Shown here piece by piece: positions 1 through 13,846 of a DNA stretch of 42,651 nucleotides. The notes beneath the pieces are model-generated. The model saw only the letters and a list, made by a program, of their open reading frames with translations. It ran no database searches and had not been told where the DNA came from. The translations under genes and the position numbers were made by a program. Numbering within the stretch: position 1 is the stretch's first letter; each line of letters starts with the position of its first letter. Source of the stretch: Paulinella micropora (taxonomy: Eukaryota > Cercozoa > Imbricatea > Euglyphida > Paulinellidae); assembly GCA_019918135.1 (NCBI GenBank), contig WBZZ01001212.1:1-42651 (forward strand), read 5' to 3'.

Positions 1-770
1 CTGATCACTAACTCTACGATCTAAATTGTCTGCTTGATAATATCTAAGCGTATACTTCTATGGTCATAACTGTGACTAAGGACAATAACAGTCATCATAG
101 GCAAAGTGCATGATACAATCACAACAGCACATGTCATTATGGGGGGTTTTAATGAGTATTCGTAAACCAATAAGGACTGTTGTCAGGCCACATTTGCGTC
201 CACGTGTTGGCTCCGAACACCACCGTATCACAAGTAACTTGCAATCAGTACGACGCTTAACCCCCAACTGAAAGGGAACCGAATCCGAGGACCGGAACCC
301 TCAAAAGGGGAAAGACATGTGGCCGAGCGCGACTGGCCGAACACGTGTGGGCAGCCTTCTGTATGAAAGGGTAGTTTCAAGACAGTCGGGGGGGTAGGTT
401 CTCCAGAGATTTTGATTTGGTTCATGTTGGCAGAACGTTCGCAGATTCTTTGGATACTCGTTGGCATTTCGCAAGGGGTCATGATGGACGTTGGGCTTGT
501 CGGGTCATAGTAGGTACTCGTTGATCACGTTCGCAATACGGAGGCGATAGTTGGTTTTGCGTATGGGTTGCCGGAATCTCGTTGGTTTCGCTGTGGGGTC
601 GTCGACTATGTGCAGGTTTCCGCCTTTTGTCTTTTGCTGTTGCTAGGCTTCACGTCGTCGGGGCACGCTTGGTGGTCATTCTGGTCCTCCGGTAAGTGAG
701 GGGGTTCTGGTTGGTGCCACCAATCTAAGCACGTAAGTTGGCTGGTTGGTGGTGGGTTGGCGGGGGGGCG
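1..770. other. no gene recognised; 5' flank
   Basis: No reading frame here shows a recognisable domain or convincing coding character. Short frames exist on both strands, but they are low in complexity and mutually overlapping. Because the next segment is a decayed gag-like frame on the minus strand, this stretch may be the downstream remainder of that same old retroelement. That is inference from adjacency only. Confidence 0.4.
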
Positions 771-1280
771 CTAGGCGCTGAGTTGCTCACTTGGGCTTGG
801 GGTTGCACTGGATTGGGTGGGCGTGGTTGGAGTGAGGGTTTGTTGGCTTGGGGCTCCAGGTTGGGTGTTCGAGGGGGAGGTCGGTTTCAGACATGTGTGC
901 ATCAGCTTCCAGACAGTTAAGATGTGATCATGGCAGAGTTCTGTAAGGTCTCGATACACTGCGGTCGCCTGTGCTTTCGAAAAGTGGTCTTGAATTGCTT
1001 TATATCCCGCGGCAGGAATGTAACCTCGTGCTCCTATGGCTTAGATATAATCATTAGCGTTGGGCACACATAGGCCGGATGATCCCAGGCGGAGGTCTTG
1101 TATTTTATGCTGGTAGTCGTGGTATCGGTCCTCGTATATGGCTCGAGGGTTGTATGCGGGGGCAGCGTTTGCTATCCATGGTTGTAAGGGCCATTCTACT
1201 GAGAGTATTATCATACTATTGGATAGTAAATCAGCCATATTAATCACTAGGCCGGTCAGCCGGTAGTTACTAATTGGCAT
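771..1280 (-). pseudogene. decayed gag-like reading frame
   Basis: Reading leftward, two open segments (1280-1041 and about 1037-774) are in the same frame and are separated by a single in-frame TAA at about 1041-1043. Together they make roughly 170 codons. The middle is an amphipathic stretch with Trp, Tyr and Asp residues (YEDRYHDYQHKIQDL, then AIQDHFSKAQATAVYRDL), followed by a Pro/Thr/Ser-rich tail. That layout resembles the N-terminal part of retrotransposon Gag proteins, but no zinc knuckle follows and I see no specific family match. I call it a decayed retroelement fragment in opposite orientation to the Copia element next to it. It could instead be an exon of an unknown gene. Confidence 0.3.
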
Positions 1281-1522
1281 TCAGTGCCTGACGAACGGGA
1301 AGTTGACCATATTATTATAGGTTTATACCATAATCAGTATAAGCATCAGTCATATATATTGTTTTATTATTAGTCTTGCGATTACCTCTATCTAATCTTG
1401 TTATTATTACCATTAAAGTTATTCAGTTCTCGCGTTTCAGTAGAACCACAAAGTGTCCTTTAAAGTTGTGTCCGGTATTACCTAGATTGTTACATCTATC
1501 AGGATTATGAACCTTTCTGCGT
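1281..1522. other. AT-rich spacer, possible Copia leader or LTR
   Basis: AT-rich non-coding DNA directly upstream of the Copia gag frame. A 5' LTR and leader would be expected here, and AT-rich DNA also precedes the second Copia element (20189-20558). No second LTR copy lies in the window, so neither LTR identity nor its borders can be confirmed. Confidence 0.3.
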
Positions 1523-1598
1523 TTGATTCTGCGTCATCGGAGAAGTCTACGAAGGGAAGACACACACACCCTACACGCGGCAGACTGGCAGACTGAAG

Positions 1599-1630
<32 letters not shown>

Positions 1631-3382
1631 GAGAGAGAGAGAGAGAGAGAAAGGGGGGGAGAGAGGTGGTGGTGGTGGTGGCGGAGGAGGAGAAGGAGAG
1701 AGAGAGAGAAAAAGACTACTACACTGACAGTGGCGAAGGAGCATCGCTTCAGCGGCGAGCATGGGACGAGGAAGTGGAGGGACGCCTACCATGAAATCAC
1801 TACCTACCTCGCTGGCAAGCATCGCGAGCACCTACTGCTGGAGTTGGACCAGTTTTTGCTTTATTATAAACAAAGGAAGCTAATGTTGGACAAGGAACAG
1901 GATCGCAAGCGGGCGGAGTCGGGGAAGTCTTCGAGTTCCTTACGGGCTCTGCCTACGGATGCAAAGCATGTTAAACTATCGGACTTGGAGGAGGACACAG
2001 TACTACGAGCTAGACAGGAGGTCTTCTCTTTCATCTATCTGTGTTTGTCTGGCCCTGCGAAGTTGCTGGCCAGGCCGTTGTCCGAAGAACGACCGATGGA
2101 CCCCAGTAAGCTGGTCAAATGCTTGGCTGAGCGGTATGGGGGCAGCACTCAGGAGGAGTTGCTGGCGGAGCAATGTTTTCTGACAAACTTTCGTTTCAAT
2201 CTGCAGAGGGATATGCCGTCGCAGCTGACGGAGTTCGTGAGACGCTGCGATCGTCTCCACCTGGATGGGGGAGATGAGATCAAGCCTATGACGCGTCTTG
2301 GCATCTTGCTGAATGCTCTGGTTGGGATCAAGTCATGGGAGGAGTTCTACCGGGCCCAGATGAGGAGGACGGGACTGGACTTCGACGGCTTCAAGACGAG
2401 CTTCCTGAAGGAGGTTCGGATGTGGGAGGCCCGGGGAGGGGCGAAGCAACATCAGACCGGTGATGGTTCTGTGTTCGTGTCCTTCGCTGATGTTTATGGC
2501 CGGGAGCAACGTCAGGCTGGTGATGGGAAGCAGCGTGGGAAGGGCAAAGGTGGATGGAAGGGAAAGGGCGATGGTACCCGGAGCGGTGATGGCCAACGTG
2601 GTAACGGAAATGGTGGACCGGGTGGTGGCCAGACTGGGAATGGTGGCAAGTGTTGTTTTGCTTGCGGCAGATGTGAGCCAAAACATCGGTTTTTCGAGTG
2701 TACCAACCAGTGTTTCTACCAGAAAAGTCAGGCGCACAAGTCTCATAGCGGAAAGGACTGCCCTGAACTAAAGACTAAGTTCGCCACCTTACTGAAACGC
2801 ATTGCTACTCAGGGCACTAAGGGCAAGACGATGGACTCCAAGCCTCCGGCGTCTCTGTGTGCGGCGACTGGAGCTACGACTGTCGTGGTTGATGAGGACC
2901 CGTTTTCGTCTTACCCTCCATACTTTCCGCCTGGGGAATCGCTCTACATGATGACCGGGAGTGAGGACGCCAAGGGGGGTTCTTCGGGCCCGGGTTCGTG
3001 GGGATTCGTTCAACAAGGGGACAGAAAGATACGCCTGCGATGGGTAGATGACCCAGGGGTGAGAGGGGGGCAGGGTAACCAATGCTCGGCCCTTACGAGT
3101 GGGGACAGGCGGTGCCTGAGAGTCCAGCGGTTTGCTGTCTACATCCCGGAGATAAACCGGCATTTTCGCACGTACCATGGCAATGTCTATGTTAAGCAAG
3201 CCTTGGCCAAGCGACGCTACGACGAATATATGGAGCGTTATGGGCCGGATCGAGTTGCTGAGCTTCAGCCGGGGTCGCCCAGGCCCAGGATGATGTGCCC
3301 ATGGAAGATGGACACCAGCGGGACCGGGTTGGGGCTGCTGGGGCTGTGGATGATGTCTCTTTGGCTGGGGCTTCTTCGGTAG
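1523..3382 (+). CDS. gag: Copia element 1 Gag with Cys/His finger
   Basis: Open frame of 619 codons; there is no ATG at its 5' edge, so the true start is unresolved. Residues about 22-62 are encoded by a GA/GGTGG microsatellite and may be leader rather than protein. A helical Gag-like domain covers about residues 75-310 (for example LLLELDQFLLYYKQRK and SQLTEFVRRCDRLHLD), followed by a Gly/Lys-rich basic stretch (about 335-375). A Cys/His cluster follows at about 378-415 (CCFACGRCEPKHRFFEC), which is a nucleic-acid-binding knuckle, though not a canonical CX2CX4HX4C. The last 40 residues look out of frame: an acidic-serine linker continues in another frame from about 3295. Role by family: virus-like particle protein that packages the RNA. 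Confidence 0.65.
1597..1712. repeat. GA-rich microsatellite
   Basis: Interrupted (GA)n tract with a short GGT-rich middle part. In the gag frame it is read as alternating Arg-Glu, and on the other strand as Ser-Leu. It may mark the end of the untranslated leader rather than true coding sequence. Confidence 0.85.
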
Positions 3383-3872
3383 ATGTCATGGATGTGGAAG
3401 GTCGAGTGGCTGTCGGGCCATCGGAAGAGCGTTCGTCACCCTTGCCGGCTTCGTCATCGGTTGTGGTGGCTTCGTCGTCGGGGGTGTCGGGGTTGGCTTC
3501 GTCCTCGGGGTCAGCTTTGTCTTCGCAGGTGGCGCCTCGGATTGGGGGGGACTCCAAGCGAATGGGCGTCGACGGGGAGCGAACGGTCTGCGGCCCTGAA
3601 TCAGAATTACAGTTGGTGGGACGGTGATGAATGGATTCGCGTGGTACGAGAGATTACCGGTGTGGTCTCTGGGGGCGACCGGGTGATGTGGTGACACGTT
3701 ACGATGGGGACCCTGTGGTGTATGTGGCGGGTTTGCTCAATCGACAGCCGCCATTGGATCATTGGGTACCTGAGCCGGCGCCGCAGCGTGATATCGGGGC
3801 TCCACGATTGGTGTTTTCTGCAAAGTATGTGCATTGGGTACTGAACCATGGGGATGCTTATGACAAGTTTTA
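3295..3872 (+). pseudogene. frameshifted linker between Gag and MYND/protease
   Basis: Two successive open segments in different frames (3295-3627, then 3631 to about 3895) bridge gag and the MYND-protease frame. The first is rich in Ser, Ala and Gly, like the spacer at about 4970-5110 of the same element. The second contains an aromatic segment (NHGDAYDKFYWQQYLL) that corresponds in position to an aromatic segment before the MYND finger in Copia element 2. I therefore read the whole 1.5-6.1 kb region as one ancestral gag-pol frame broken by at least two indels, rather than as separate genes. Confidence 0.5.
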
Positions 3873-6095
3873 TTGGCAGCAGTACCTTCTGTTTTGTTTC
3901 CGGAGCGGAACCGGTGGGAGTTCGACTGTCGTCAGTGTGAGGAGGCCCAGGAGTTGGGGAACGAGCCAAGAAAGGTATGTGAGCACTGTGGCAGCGACCC
4001 TGTGGACACGTTTCAGTGTGACAACTGCTTCGTGGTGTACTACTGTTCGGACCTTTGTCAGCAGCAGGATCAGCCAAAGCATCGGTATTACTGTACTGTG
4101 GCGAGGAGCAGCCCAGTGCGCGCTGGCGTCATGCGTGCGGAGTTGCGGAACAATCGAACGGGCCTGGGGTATTCCATCAAGTCGCATGCGGTTGCTGCTC
4201 TTTTGTGGCACAGGTTGATTCGTTACCGGGAAGGGGGGCCTTCACTTCTGCCTCGCAACGTTAGGGAAGGACCGGCGCTTCCACTGGGGTCCAATGACGA
4301 GGACGAGAGCTTGGATCACCGCATTCGGGTGGGTCCTAGTGCTCCGGATGAGGACGACCCGGGGTCTGATGATGAGCTGGTGCGGCGTTACTCGTCTGCC
4401 AAGACGGTGGTCTTGAGTCCGCCTCCTGCTTCGGGACGAAGGGCTTTGGGCGATCGTCGTTATCAGTCGTTGGAGCAGTATTTTGCTGAGATGGTCCTAC
4501 GAGACAGGGATACTCTTGTCAGTCCTTTTGACTACAACGACTCTGTCATACCTTGGCCTGAGATGGAGAATCACCTGGGATGCTATGGGATTGGGGAAGA
4601 TGGTCGGGTGGAGCCGCCTTGTCCAGAGCTGGATGTTCTTGTGGCGTTCCTGCGTAAGATGAAAGAGGAATCATATGGGCGACCACAACTTCCTTCTGGG
4701 AGGCTACCTGCGGGGCTGCCCGGGCCGTGGGCGTTGGACTTCATCGACCTACAAAATTATAGAAGGGCGATGGCTCGCTATTACAGGATGTTGGTCTGTG
4801 CACCGTTGGGCTACCGGCCTTGGCCTATCCCTGTTGAGCCGGTTGCAATCGGTTTGGGGGAGAGGCCTCATGTAGTGCCTAGGCCTCTACCGAAGCTGAT
4901 CTCCAATCGTTCTGTGAGGGACAGTGAGGCGGCTTCATCGGATGTAGAATTCTCAGTGACGGGCGTCTTGTCTTCGACGTCGTCTGGGTCTACGACTGGG
5001 TCTGCGACTCAAGGGGTGAGTGCACCGGCTTCGTCTGGGGCTACCGTTTCGGCTTCGTCGCAAGCTACCGCTTTGGCTTCGTCAGGAGGAGTCGGGTTGC
5101 CTACTGGGAGTGCGAATGATTCGTCGGTAGGAGGTCAAGTGGATGGTGGAGGTGGGCCCTCGCTCTATGTTGTGGGGGGGACGGGGGATTGCGTACCTTG
5201 TCGCGCGGCTTCCACCTCAACCGAATGGTGCCTCGACAGTGCCGCTACACACGATCATGTACCCAGCTCATCATATTTGGCTTCGCCAGTCAAGGAGGGA
5301 CTACCTGTGGTGGTCGATGGTCTTGGGGGTCGACGGCGTCTGGACAAGTATGGTAAGGCTGTTGTGGTTGGCCGTGATGGGGGAGGCAAGGAGGCTTACC
5401 TTAGGTTGGATCCAGCGTATGTGACTCCGGATATCCACGTTGGGCTGGTCTCGGCTGGACGTCTACAGGTAAAGGGGTATTCTACGCACCTACAGGGGGC
5501 AGGGTTCTTTGTGTCAGGTAAGGAGTGCACCTGTATTGCTGATGAGGATAAAGTTATGGTCGGTGAGCTACAACTGGACAGTCTACGCTACCGATTTCTA
5601 CCTGGCAATACGAAGGATGTGGGCTCGGTTCTCTACTCTGGGCCACCTAAACAACAACAGGTACCGTTCAAGGTGAGTGGTCACTTTCTTCATGATTTGT
5701 ATGGGCATCTGGGTCCTAAGCCTACGGCGTCCTTGGTACGAGTGCATAAGCACGACTGGGATGTGGTTGATGTGGGTGGTCTCGCGGGCTACAGTAAGCA
5801 TGGGAAGTGTGTCGTGTGCCAACTTACGCACTCTACGTTCAAACCGTCATATACCGGAGCACATCTGACGGTTATGTCTCACGCCGGAGAAGGATTGAGT
5901 GGGGACAGTACTGGAAAGTTTCCCCGTCCGGTCTACAATGGCTACAACTATTTGCTTTTGTTTGTGGATGATGCTACTCGCTGCTTGTTTGCGTTCCTAT
6001 TACGTGAGAGGACGGCTGAGGTATGCTTTGGTGATCTACGTTATATCATGGCATTGGGCAAAACGCATGCTGGTGCTAAACTGAAGCAACTTCGT
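3873..6095 (+). CDS. pol: Copia element 1 MYND finger, protease and truncated integrase
   Basis: The frame opens before the MYND finger; the ATG at 3873 is probably not a native start because the frame upstream is broken. A complete MYND-type zinc finger lies at about residues 42-80, with Cys/His spacing C-x2-C-x9-C-x2-C-x4-YYC-x3-C-x7-H-x3-C. A variable acidic and Ser-rich region follows. A retropepsin motif (LDSAATHDH) at about 452-460 is the single catalytic Asp of a Copia protease monomer. A GAG-pre-integrase-like segment (HDLYGHLGP, then CVVCQLTH) comes next, and the rve core begins (LSGDSTGKF, LFVDDATR). The coding sequence ends at KLKQLRS, one residue before the second catalytic Asp expected from element 2. 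Beyond that the frame only translates microsatellite. Confidence 0.7.
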
Positions 6096-6099
6096 TCCA

Positions 6100-6215
6100 C
6101 CACCAAACCCATACCCCCCCCCCCCATACGAGTACCGTACGCGTATATACCGGGTATAGATACCGGTATGGGCCATACCCCAAAGAAAAGGGGGGGTATG
6201 GGCCATACCGGGGTA
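6100..6215. repeat. C-tract / ATACCSGTAT palindrome cassette (copy 1)
   Basis: Contains a run of C following CATAC, then palindromic pieces (ATACCGGTAT, CCATACCGG, GGGCCATACC) and a run of G. The same vocabulary recurs at 7327, 14700, 14890, 16190, 17090, 17550, 18170, 18310, 18510, 18690 and 19820. Here it abuts the broken Copia integrase exactly and passes directly into the TATGGGG array. Confidence 0.7.
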
Positions 6216-6974
6216 TGGAGGGGGGTATGGAGGGGGTATGGAGGGTATGGAGGGTACTGTATGGGGTATGGGGTATGGGGTATGGGGTATGGTATGGGGC
6301 ATGAAGTATGGGGTATGGGGTATGGGATATGGGGTATGGGATATGGGGTATAGGGTATGGGGTATGGGGTATGGGATATGGGGTATGGGGTATGGGGTAT
6401 GGGGTATGGGGTATGGATATGGGGTATGGGATATGGGGTATGGGATATGGGGTATGGGGTATGGGGTATGAGGTATGGGGTATGGATATGGGGTATGAAG
6501 TATGGGATATGGGGTATGAAGTATGGGGTATGGGGTATGGGGTATGAGGTATGGGGCATGGGGTATGGGGTATGGGGTATGGGGTATGAGGTACGGGTAT
6601 GGTGTATGAGGGTATGGGGTATGGGGTATGAGATATGGTGTATGGGGTATGGGGTATGAGGTATGGGGTATGGCGTATGGGGTATGGGGTATACGTATGG
6701 GGAATGGGATATGGGATATGAGGTATGGGGTACGGGGTATGGGGTATGGGGTATGGGGTATGGGGTATGGGGTATGGGGTATGGGGTATGGGGTATGGGG
6801 TATGGATATGGGATATGGGGTATGGGGTATGAGGTATGGGGTATGGGTATGAGGTATGGGGTATGGGGTATGGATATGGGGTATGAGGTATAAAGTATGG
6901 GGTATGGGGTACGGGGTATGGGGTATGGGGTATGGGGTATGGGGTATAGGGTATGGGGTATGGGGTATGGGGTA
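6216..6974. repeat. G-rich heptamer array (TATGGGG)n
   Basis: About 760 bp of imperfect 7-bp units, mainly TATGGGG, with frequent 6-bp (GGATAT) and point variants. The G strand is the plus strand. It translates to Gly-Met-Tyr-Val-Trp repeats on plus and Pro-Ile-His-Thr-Tyr repeats on minus; these long frames are by-products of the repeat and not genes. G4 runs every seven bases make it a strong G-quadruplex candidate. It is telomere-like in style, but the unit is not a telomere repeat I recognise. Confidence 0.9.
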
Positions 6975-6998
6975 ATCACAATACATACTTACTGCCTA

Positions 6999-7301
6999 CT
7001 TGAAGCATGCATGAAATAATATTAATACGAGCTTGTTCAGCATATTTATAATATTTTTGAAACATAAAACAAGTGAGGAATCTTAGAAATCAAAGAAAGT
7101 GACACTGTTTCACACTAGTCACTATGACATTCATACTACGTGCCACTCAGTTGTAATCGTTATTAAATATACATAGTCATTGCTTGTAGTACTTGAAGTA
7201 TGCATGAAATAATATTAATACTAGTTTATTCAGCATACTACTACTTACAATGTTTTTGAAGCATGAAACCAGTGACGAAGCTTAGAAATCAAAGAAAGTG
7301 A
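6999..7301. repeat. imperfect direct repeat, offset 193 bp
   Basis: Copy 1 (about 6999-7111) and copy 2 (about 7192-7301) both begin CTTGAAG-ATGCATGAAAT and both end AGAAATCAAAGAAAGTGA. They differ by scattered substitutions and small indels. No coding frame. This could be a tandem duplication or the remains of a short interspersed element. Confidence 0.7.
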
Positions 7302-7687
7302 TCTGAAAATAGAAAGGTGAGTATAGCACATACCCCGGGTATGGCTCATACCCTGTGTATGGTTCATACGCCTACTGTTACGTAATTGTTAAGTAAAGTT
7401 TTTATTATATATAATTATTAATAACATGTAAAAAAAATTATTTTAGTAAAAGGTATGCTTAAAACATACTTCTAAATAAATATATAGTATTAATTACTGG
7501 TTTGCTCCGGGCTTCGCCTGGAGTTAACCGCCGTTAAAGTTCAGAGGAGACGTTTCGCTTTTACGGTAGTCCGGTCGGCGCGGCGTAGCCGTGTCGGCGG
7601 AGCCGGCGCGTGTTTGATCCGGCGTCTGGTTAGGCCTAGGTTGGAAAGTTGGGAAGATCGAAAGACGCGTCAGAGAAACTATCTTCA
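7302..7687. other. non-coding: short ATACC cassette, AT-rich DNA, GC-rich patch
   Basis: Holds one short copy of the ATACC cassette (about 7327-7372, including ACCCCGGGTATG and CATACCCTG), an AT-rich stretch, and then an abrupt GC-rich patch (about 7500-7615) with repeated CGGCG-type words. The patch leads into the DIRS-like gag and may be its 5' terminal region. No inverted partner was found at 13.85-14.05 kb beyond a 9-bp match (GGTTAGGCC at about 7629 and 14022). Confidence 0.4.
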
Positions 7688-7819
7688 ATGCATGCTATTG
7701 AAAAGAAAATCAAAGTTGGTAGCATTGTTTCAACTCTTGCAGCATATCACGTTCAAGACGATGATTTATTTCACAGATTTTGACAAAATTCTGAAACCGT
7801 ACGAATCACCGGGGTCGTG

Positions 7820-9353
7820 ATGAGTTTCACTGATAAACAGGTTACTATTCGCCTCAACACAGAGGGAAATCAATGGTCTGTGCAAGTCCCCCGTGGTTTG
7901 ATTCGTATGGAAGATGAATCCAAGAAGTGGAAGTATTTGAATGCATCAGGGGAAGTGATTTGGGATTCAAATACCGACCAGGTTGTCGAGCTGAAATTTA
8001 CTAAGATTCCCTTGAATGCTAATGTCTCACGTGATGATTTTATTAAGTCAATCAGAGACGTGAATGGCATTCTGGGGAATAGCAACGGTAGCAACGAGGC
8101 TAAGGCCAAGAAGCAGAAAGCCAAAGCAATTGCGACTTACCTCGAGAACTTATACAACGCTACAAATCTGCGAAAGTTGTATAACGAATACTTTACTGAG
8201 GTAAGAGAAGTCAAAGGGAATTCCAGTAAGGGGGTTGTCGCTTCAGCAATGGCATCTCAGATCGTAGACAAGGGAGTTGAGTGGCCCTTCATTGTCCAAG
8301 CCGAGCTTGTTGAGAAACAAGAGCAGAAAGACGATGACGACGATGACTTAGAGCCGGAGGCCGGTCAGCCTCGAAGCAAGAAGCAGAAAAAAGGCACGAA
8401 GCAAGAGATCGAACTTCAGAATGCCATCGATGATGCTCTGCGGAAACAAGAGGAGCTAAAGGCGAAGCTTGCCAATGCTCGTCAAGTTGGGAACAAAGGC
8501 AGAACTGTCCGCTTCGATGCTTCTGTGCTCTCAGAGTTGCAAGAGACCAACGAGGAACTGGAACGCAAAATCAAGGAGGCAGCCAACGAAAAAGGTATTG
8601 TCCTCCTCCTTGCTCGCAGCACTTGGCTTTTCGACATCTGTTTCCGGAGATGAGAAGGCTAGATTGACTCAAGAGTTTCAGAGTCTGCCAGGTTCCGAAG
8701 ATGTAGATTTTGACGTACTCAAAAAGATAAAGTTGGGAAAAGAGTACATCAATCTCAAAGAGCTTCTGCCATCAAAAAAGAAAACTCTCATTGGCGAAAC
8801 TCATGAGTCGGAGCCCAAATCTGTTACTGTTGAGAAGTTCTTAGACTTAGTTCGTAGGCTCGTCGTCCTGTACTCCAGACATCATCCTCAGCACGCTGAG
8901 GACATGTGGGAGCATTACCGTTACCTCGAGCTTATCGTAAGAAAGAACACGTTGCAATCGACAATGAGATGGGACAAGGCAGTACGCGGTAGGAGTTCGT
9001 TAGGGCAATGGCATAAGGGCACCCTTCCCTTTGTGTTAGCTACAGCCTTCCTCGAGCCTCTTTCCCCCCCCCCCCCCCCTTCTCATTCTTCCAACCAGTC
9101 CATTGGCCAAGGCGTCCTCAAGCAACAACAACGCAGTGCGAACAATACCCGTGGTGGTGGACAAGCTAGACAGCAGAACCAGAGGTCGAAGAAGGTGTGC
9201 TTCAACTGGGCAGACGGCCGCGACTGTAGCTATAAGGAGGATTGCCGCTTCCTCCACCAATGCACGGTCTGCCCTGACAACAAAGATCACAAACGAGTGG
9301 ACTGCCCGGACAGTGGCAACGAGAAGTGGGGAAAGCGTAAGGCAAACAAGTGA
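7820..9353 (+). CDS. gag: DIRS-like Gag with CCCH zinc finger (frameshifted)
   Basis: Read in two frames: 7820-8653 and then a frame continuing to 9353, switching near 8590 where coiled-coil sequence (ELERKIKEAANEK) passes into the second frame. Upstream, the same frame extends to an ATG at 7688 through one in-frame TGA at 7781-7783, so the native start may be 7688. The first half is a charged, partly coiled domain with an acidic run (DDDDDDLEPE). The second half has a C-terminal CCCH finger (CFNWADGRDCSYKEDCRFLH) with further Cys/His behind it. Such fingers are typical of Gag-like proteins of tyrosine-recombinase retroelements and bind RNA. A poly-C run at about 9065-9079 encodes prolines. 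Confidence 0.65.
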
Positions 9354-9380
9354 TGGGGCCCTGGGAGTGAAAGCTCCGCA

Positions 9381-12824
<3,444 letters not shown>

Positions 12825-12853
12825 CGGAAGTACCTTGGCTCGTCACCTCTGCG

Positions 12854-13846
12854 ATGGAAGTCATGGCGTGCTCTGTCTCTTATAGCACCAGTGCTGCCTA
12901 CAGCTCAGCCATCCGCAAGTTGCGTTCTTTCTGCTCCGCCTACTCAACGGAGCACTGGTGTCCTGTCTGGTGGCAACCCGACCCTGCACTCCTCGTTCTC
13001 TTTCTTGTTTGGTTGAGCCGGTTCATGTCGGTATCCACCTGTAAGGTTTATATGTATGCAATCCGAGACTTCTGCCTCCGGTTGAGCCTAGATGACCCCA
13101 CCGACAACCACTTCGTGGAGATGGCGTGGCGAGGCATCAAGCGCAGTAAGCGCACCAAGCTCGACAACCGTCTCACCTTAGAGCTGCCGATGTTAGAAGC
13201 TATGGCGAGCTATACTCTAGGGGCAGTCAAGGATCGCAACATGCCCAAGTCCACTCGTCATCTCTGGGCCACGGTCGTCACTGCGGCAGTCTGGGGCTTC
13301 TTTGGACTCTTTCGTGTAGGCGAGTTAGTAGCTTCTGGATCGCTCGCAACGTGCCGGTTCCTTGTCAACTCCTTTGTTCAAATGCGCCTTGTTGACGACA
13401 TGAGTCTCATAATGGTTACCCTGGATGGCGCAAAAGACCCATTTTGCCGCGGTTGTGATGTTGGCCTTGCAGAACAAGAGAACCCGCTCGTCTGTCCCCA
13501 CGCGTGGAAGAAGATCTTCGAGTCAAGTCGCGATGCTTTCAAGCTCCCTTTGGCGGGAGACTATCCTTACTTCCGTCTTTCTGACAATTCCCCGCTCGAT
13601 CGCGCCACGTTTGTCAGCATAGCTCGGGAGCTTCTGCAGAAGGCTGGAGTCGCGACTGGTGGTCGGTTCAACGGGATCTCGCTTCGTCGTGGTGGTGCAG
13701 CTCGTCTCTTCTCGCTCGGTGCTTCGGATTCATCGATCATGCGTGCGGGTCGGTGGTCTTCGTCTTGCTTTCGTCTTTACGTGGGCGCAAGGATGGCCGA
13801 GCTTGTTGCTGAACAGAAAGCTATGGGGGGAGGGGCAAATCTCTAG
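12854..13846 (+). CDS. DIRS-like tyrosine recombinase
   Basis: 330 codons from an ATG 30 bases after the RT stop. An N-terminal SAM-like core-binding domain (about 1-110) precedes the catalytic domain. Recognisable boxes: FFGLFRVGELV with the first catalytic Arg (R154), a Lys in the beta-hairpin region (TLDGAKDP), GISLRRGGAARLFSLG with the second Arg (R278), the GRWSS box, and the nucleophilic Tyr in RLYV (Y309). In most of the family an His sits three residues before the second Arg; here that position is Ile275. Length and box order match recombinases of DIRS/Ngaro/Crypton type. Role: integration of the circular cDNA by strand exchange without a target duplication. Confidence 0.8.
   Translation: MEVMACSVSYSTSAAYSSAIRKLRSFCSAYSTEHWCPVWWQPDPALLVLFLVWLSRFMSVSTCKVYMYAIRDFCLRLSLDDPTDNHFVEMAWRGIKRSKRTKLDNRLTLELPMLEAMASYTLGAVKDRNMPKSTRHLWATVVTAAVWGFFGLFRVGELVASGSLATCRFLVNSFVQMRLVDDMSLIMVTLDGAKDPFCRGCDVGLAEQENPLVCPHAWKKIFESSRDAFKLPLAGDYPYFRLSDNSPLDRATFVSIARELLQKAGVATGGRFNGISLRRGGAARLFSLGASDSSIMRAGRWSSSCFRLYVGARMAELVAEQKAMGGGANL

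Larger units (their letters stand above)
1523..6100 (+). mobile_element. Copia-type LTR retrotransposon 1, 3'-truncated
   Basis: Order of domains on the plus strand: gag with a Cys/His finger, acidic-serine linker, MYND zinc finger, aspartic protease (LDSAATHDH), GAG-pre-integrase finger, and the start of the rve integrase core. Protease before integrase, with no RT seen before the break, fits Copia (Ty1) order. The coding region is lost exactly where the C-tract/ATACC cassette starts at about 6095; RT and RNase H are absent. The frame is broken at least twice between gag and pol (about 3.28-3.9 kb). Element 2 at 20.56-25.5 kb belongs to the same family. Confidence 0.75.

Noticed and set aside
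738..920. Plus-strand Gly/Trp-rich frame
   Set aside because: G-rich composition keeps the frame open; the minus-strand gag-like frame is the more protein-like reading.
6036..6986. Minus-strand frames of over 300 codons (Pro-Ile-His-Thr-Tyr repeats) and plus-strand Gly-Met-Tyr-Trp frames
   Set aside because: They translate the TATGGGG array; unit length 7 makes all frames open. No coding signal beyond the repeat.
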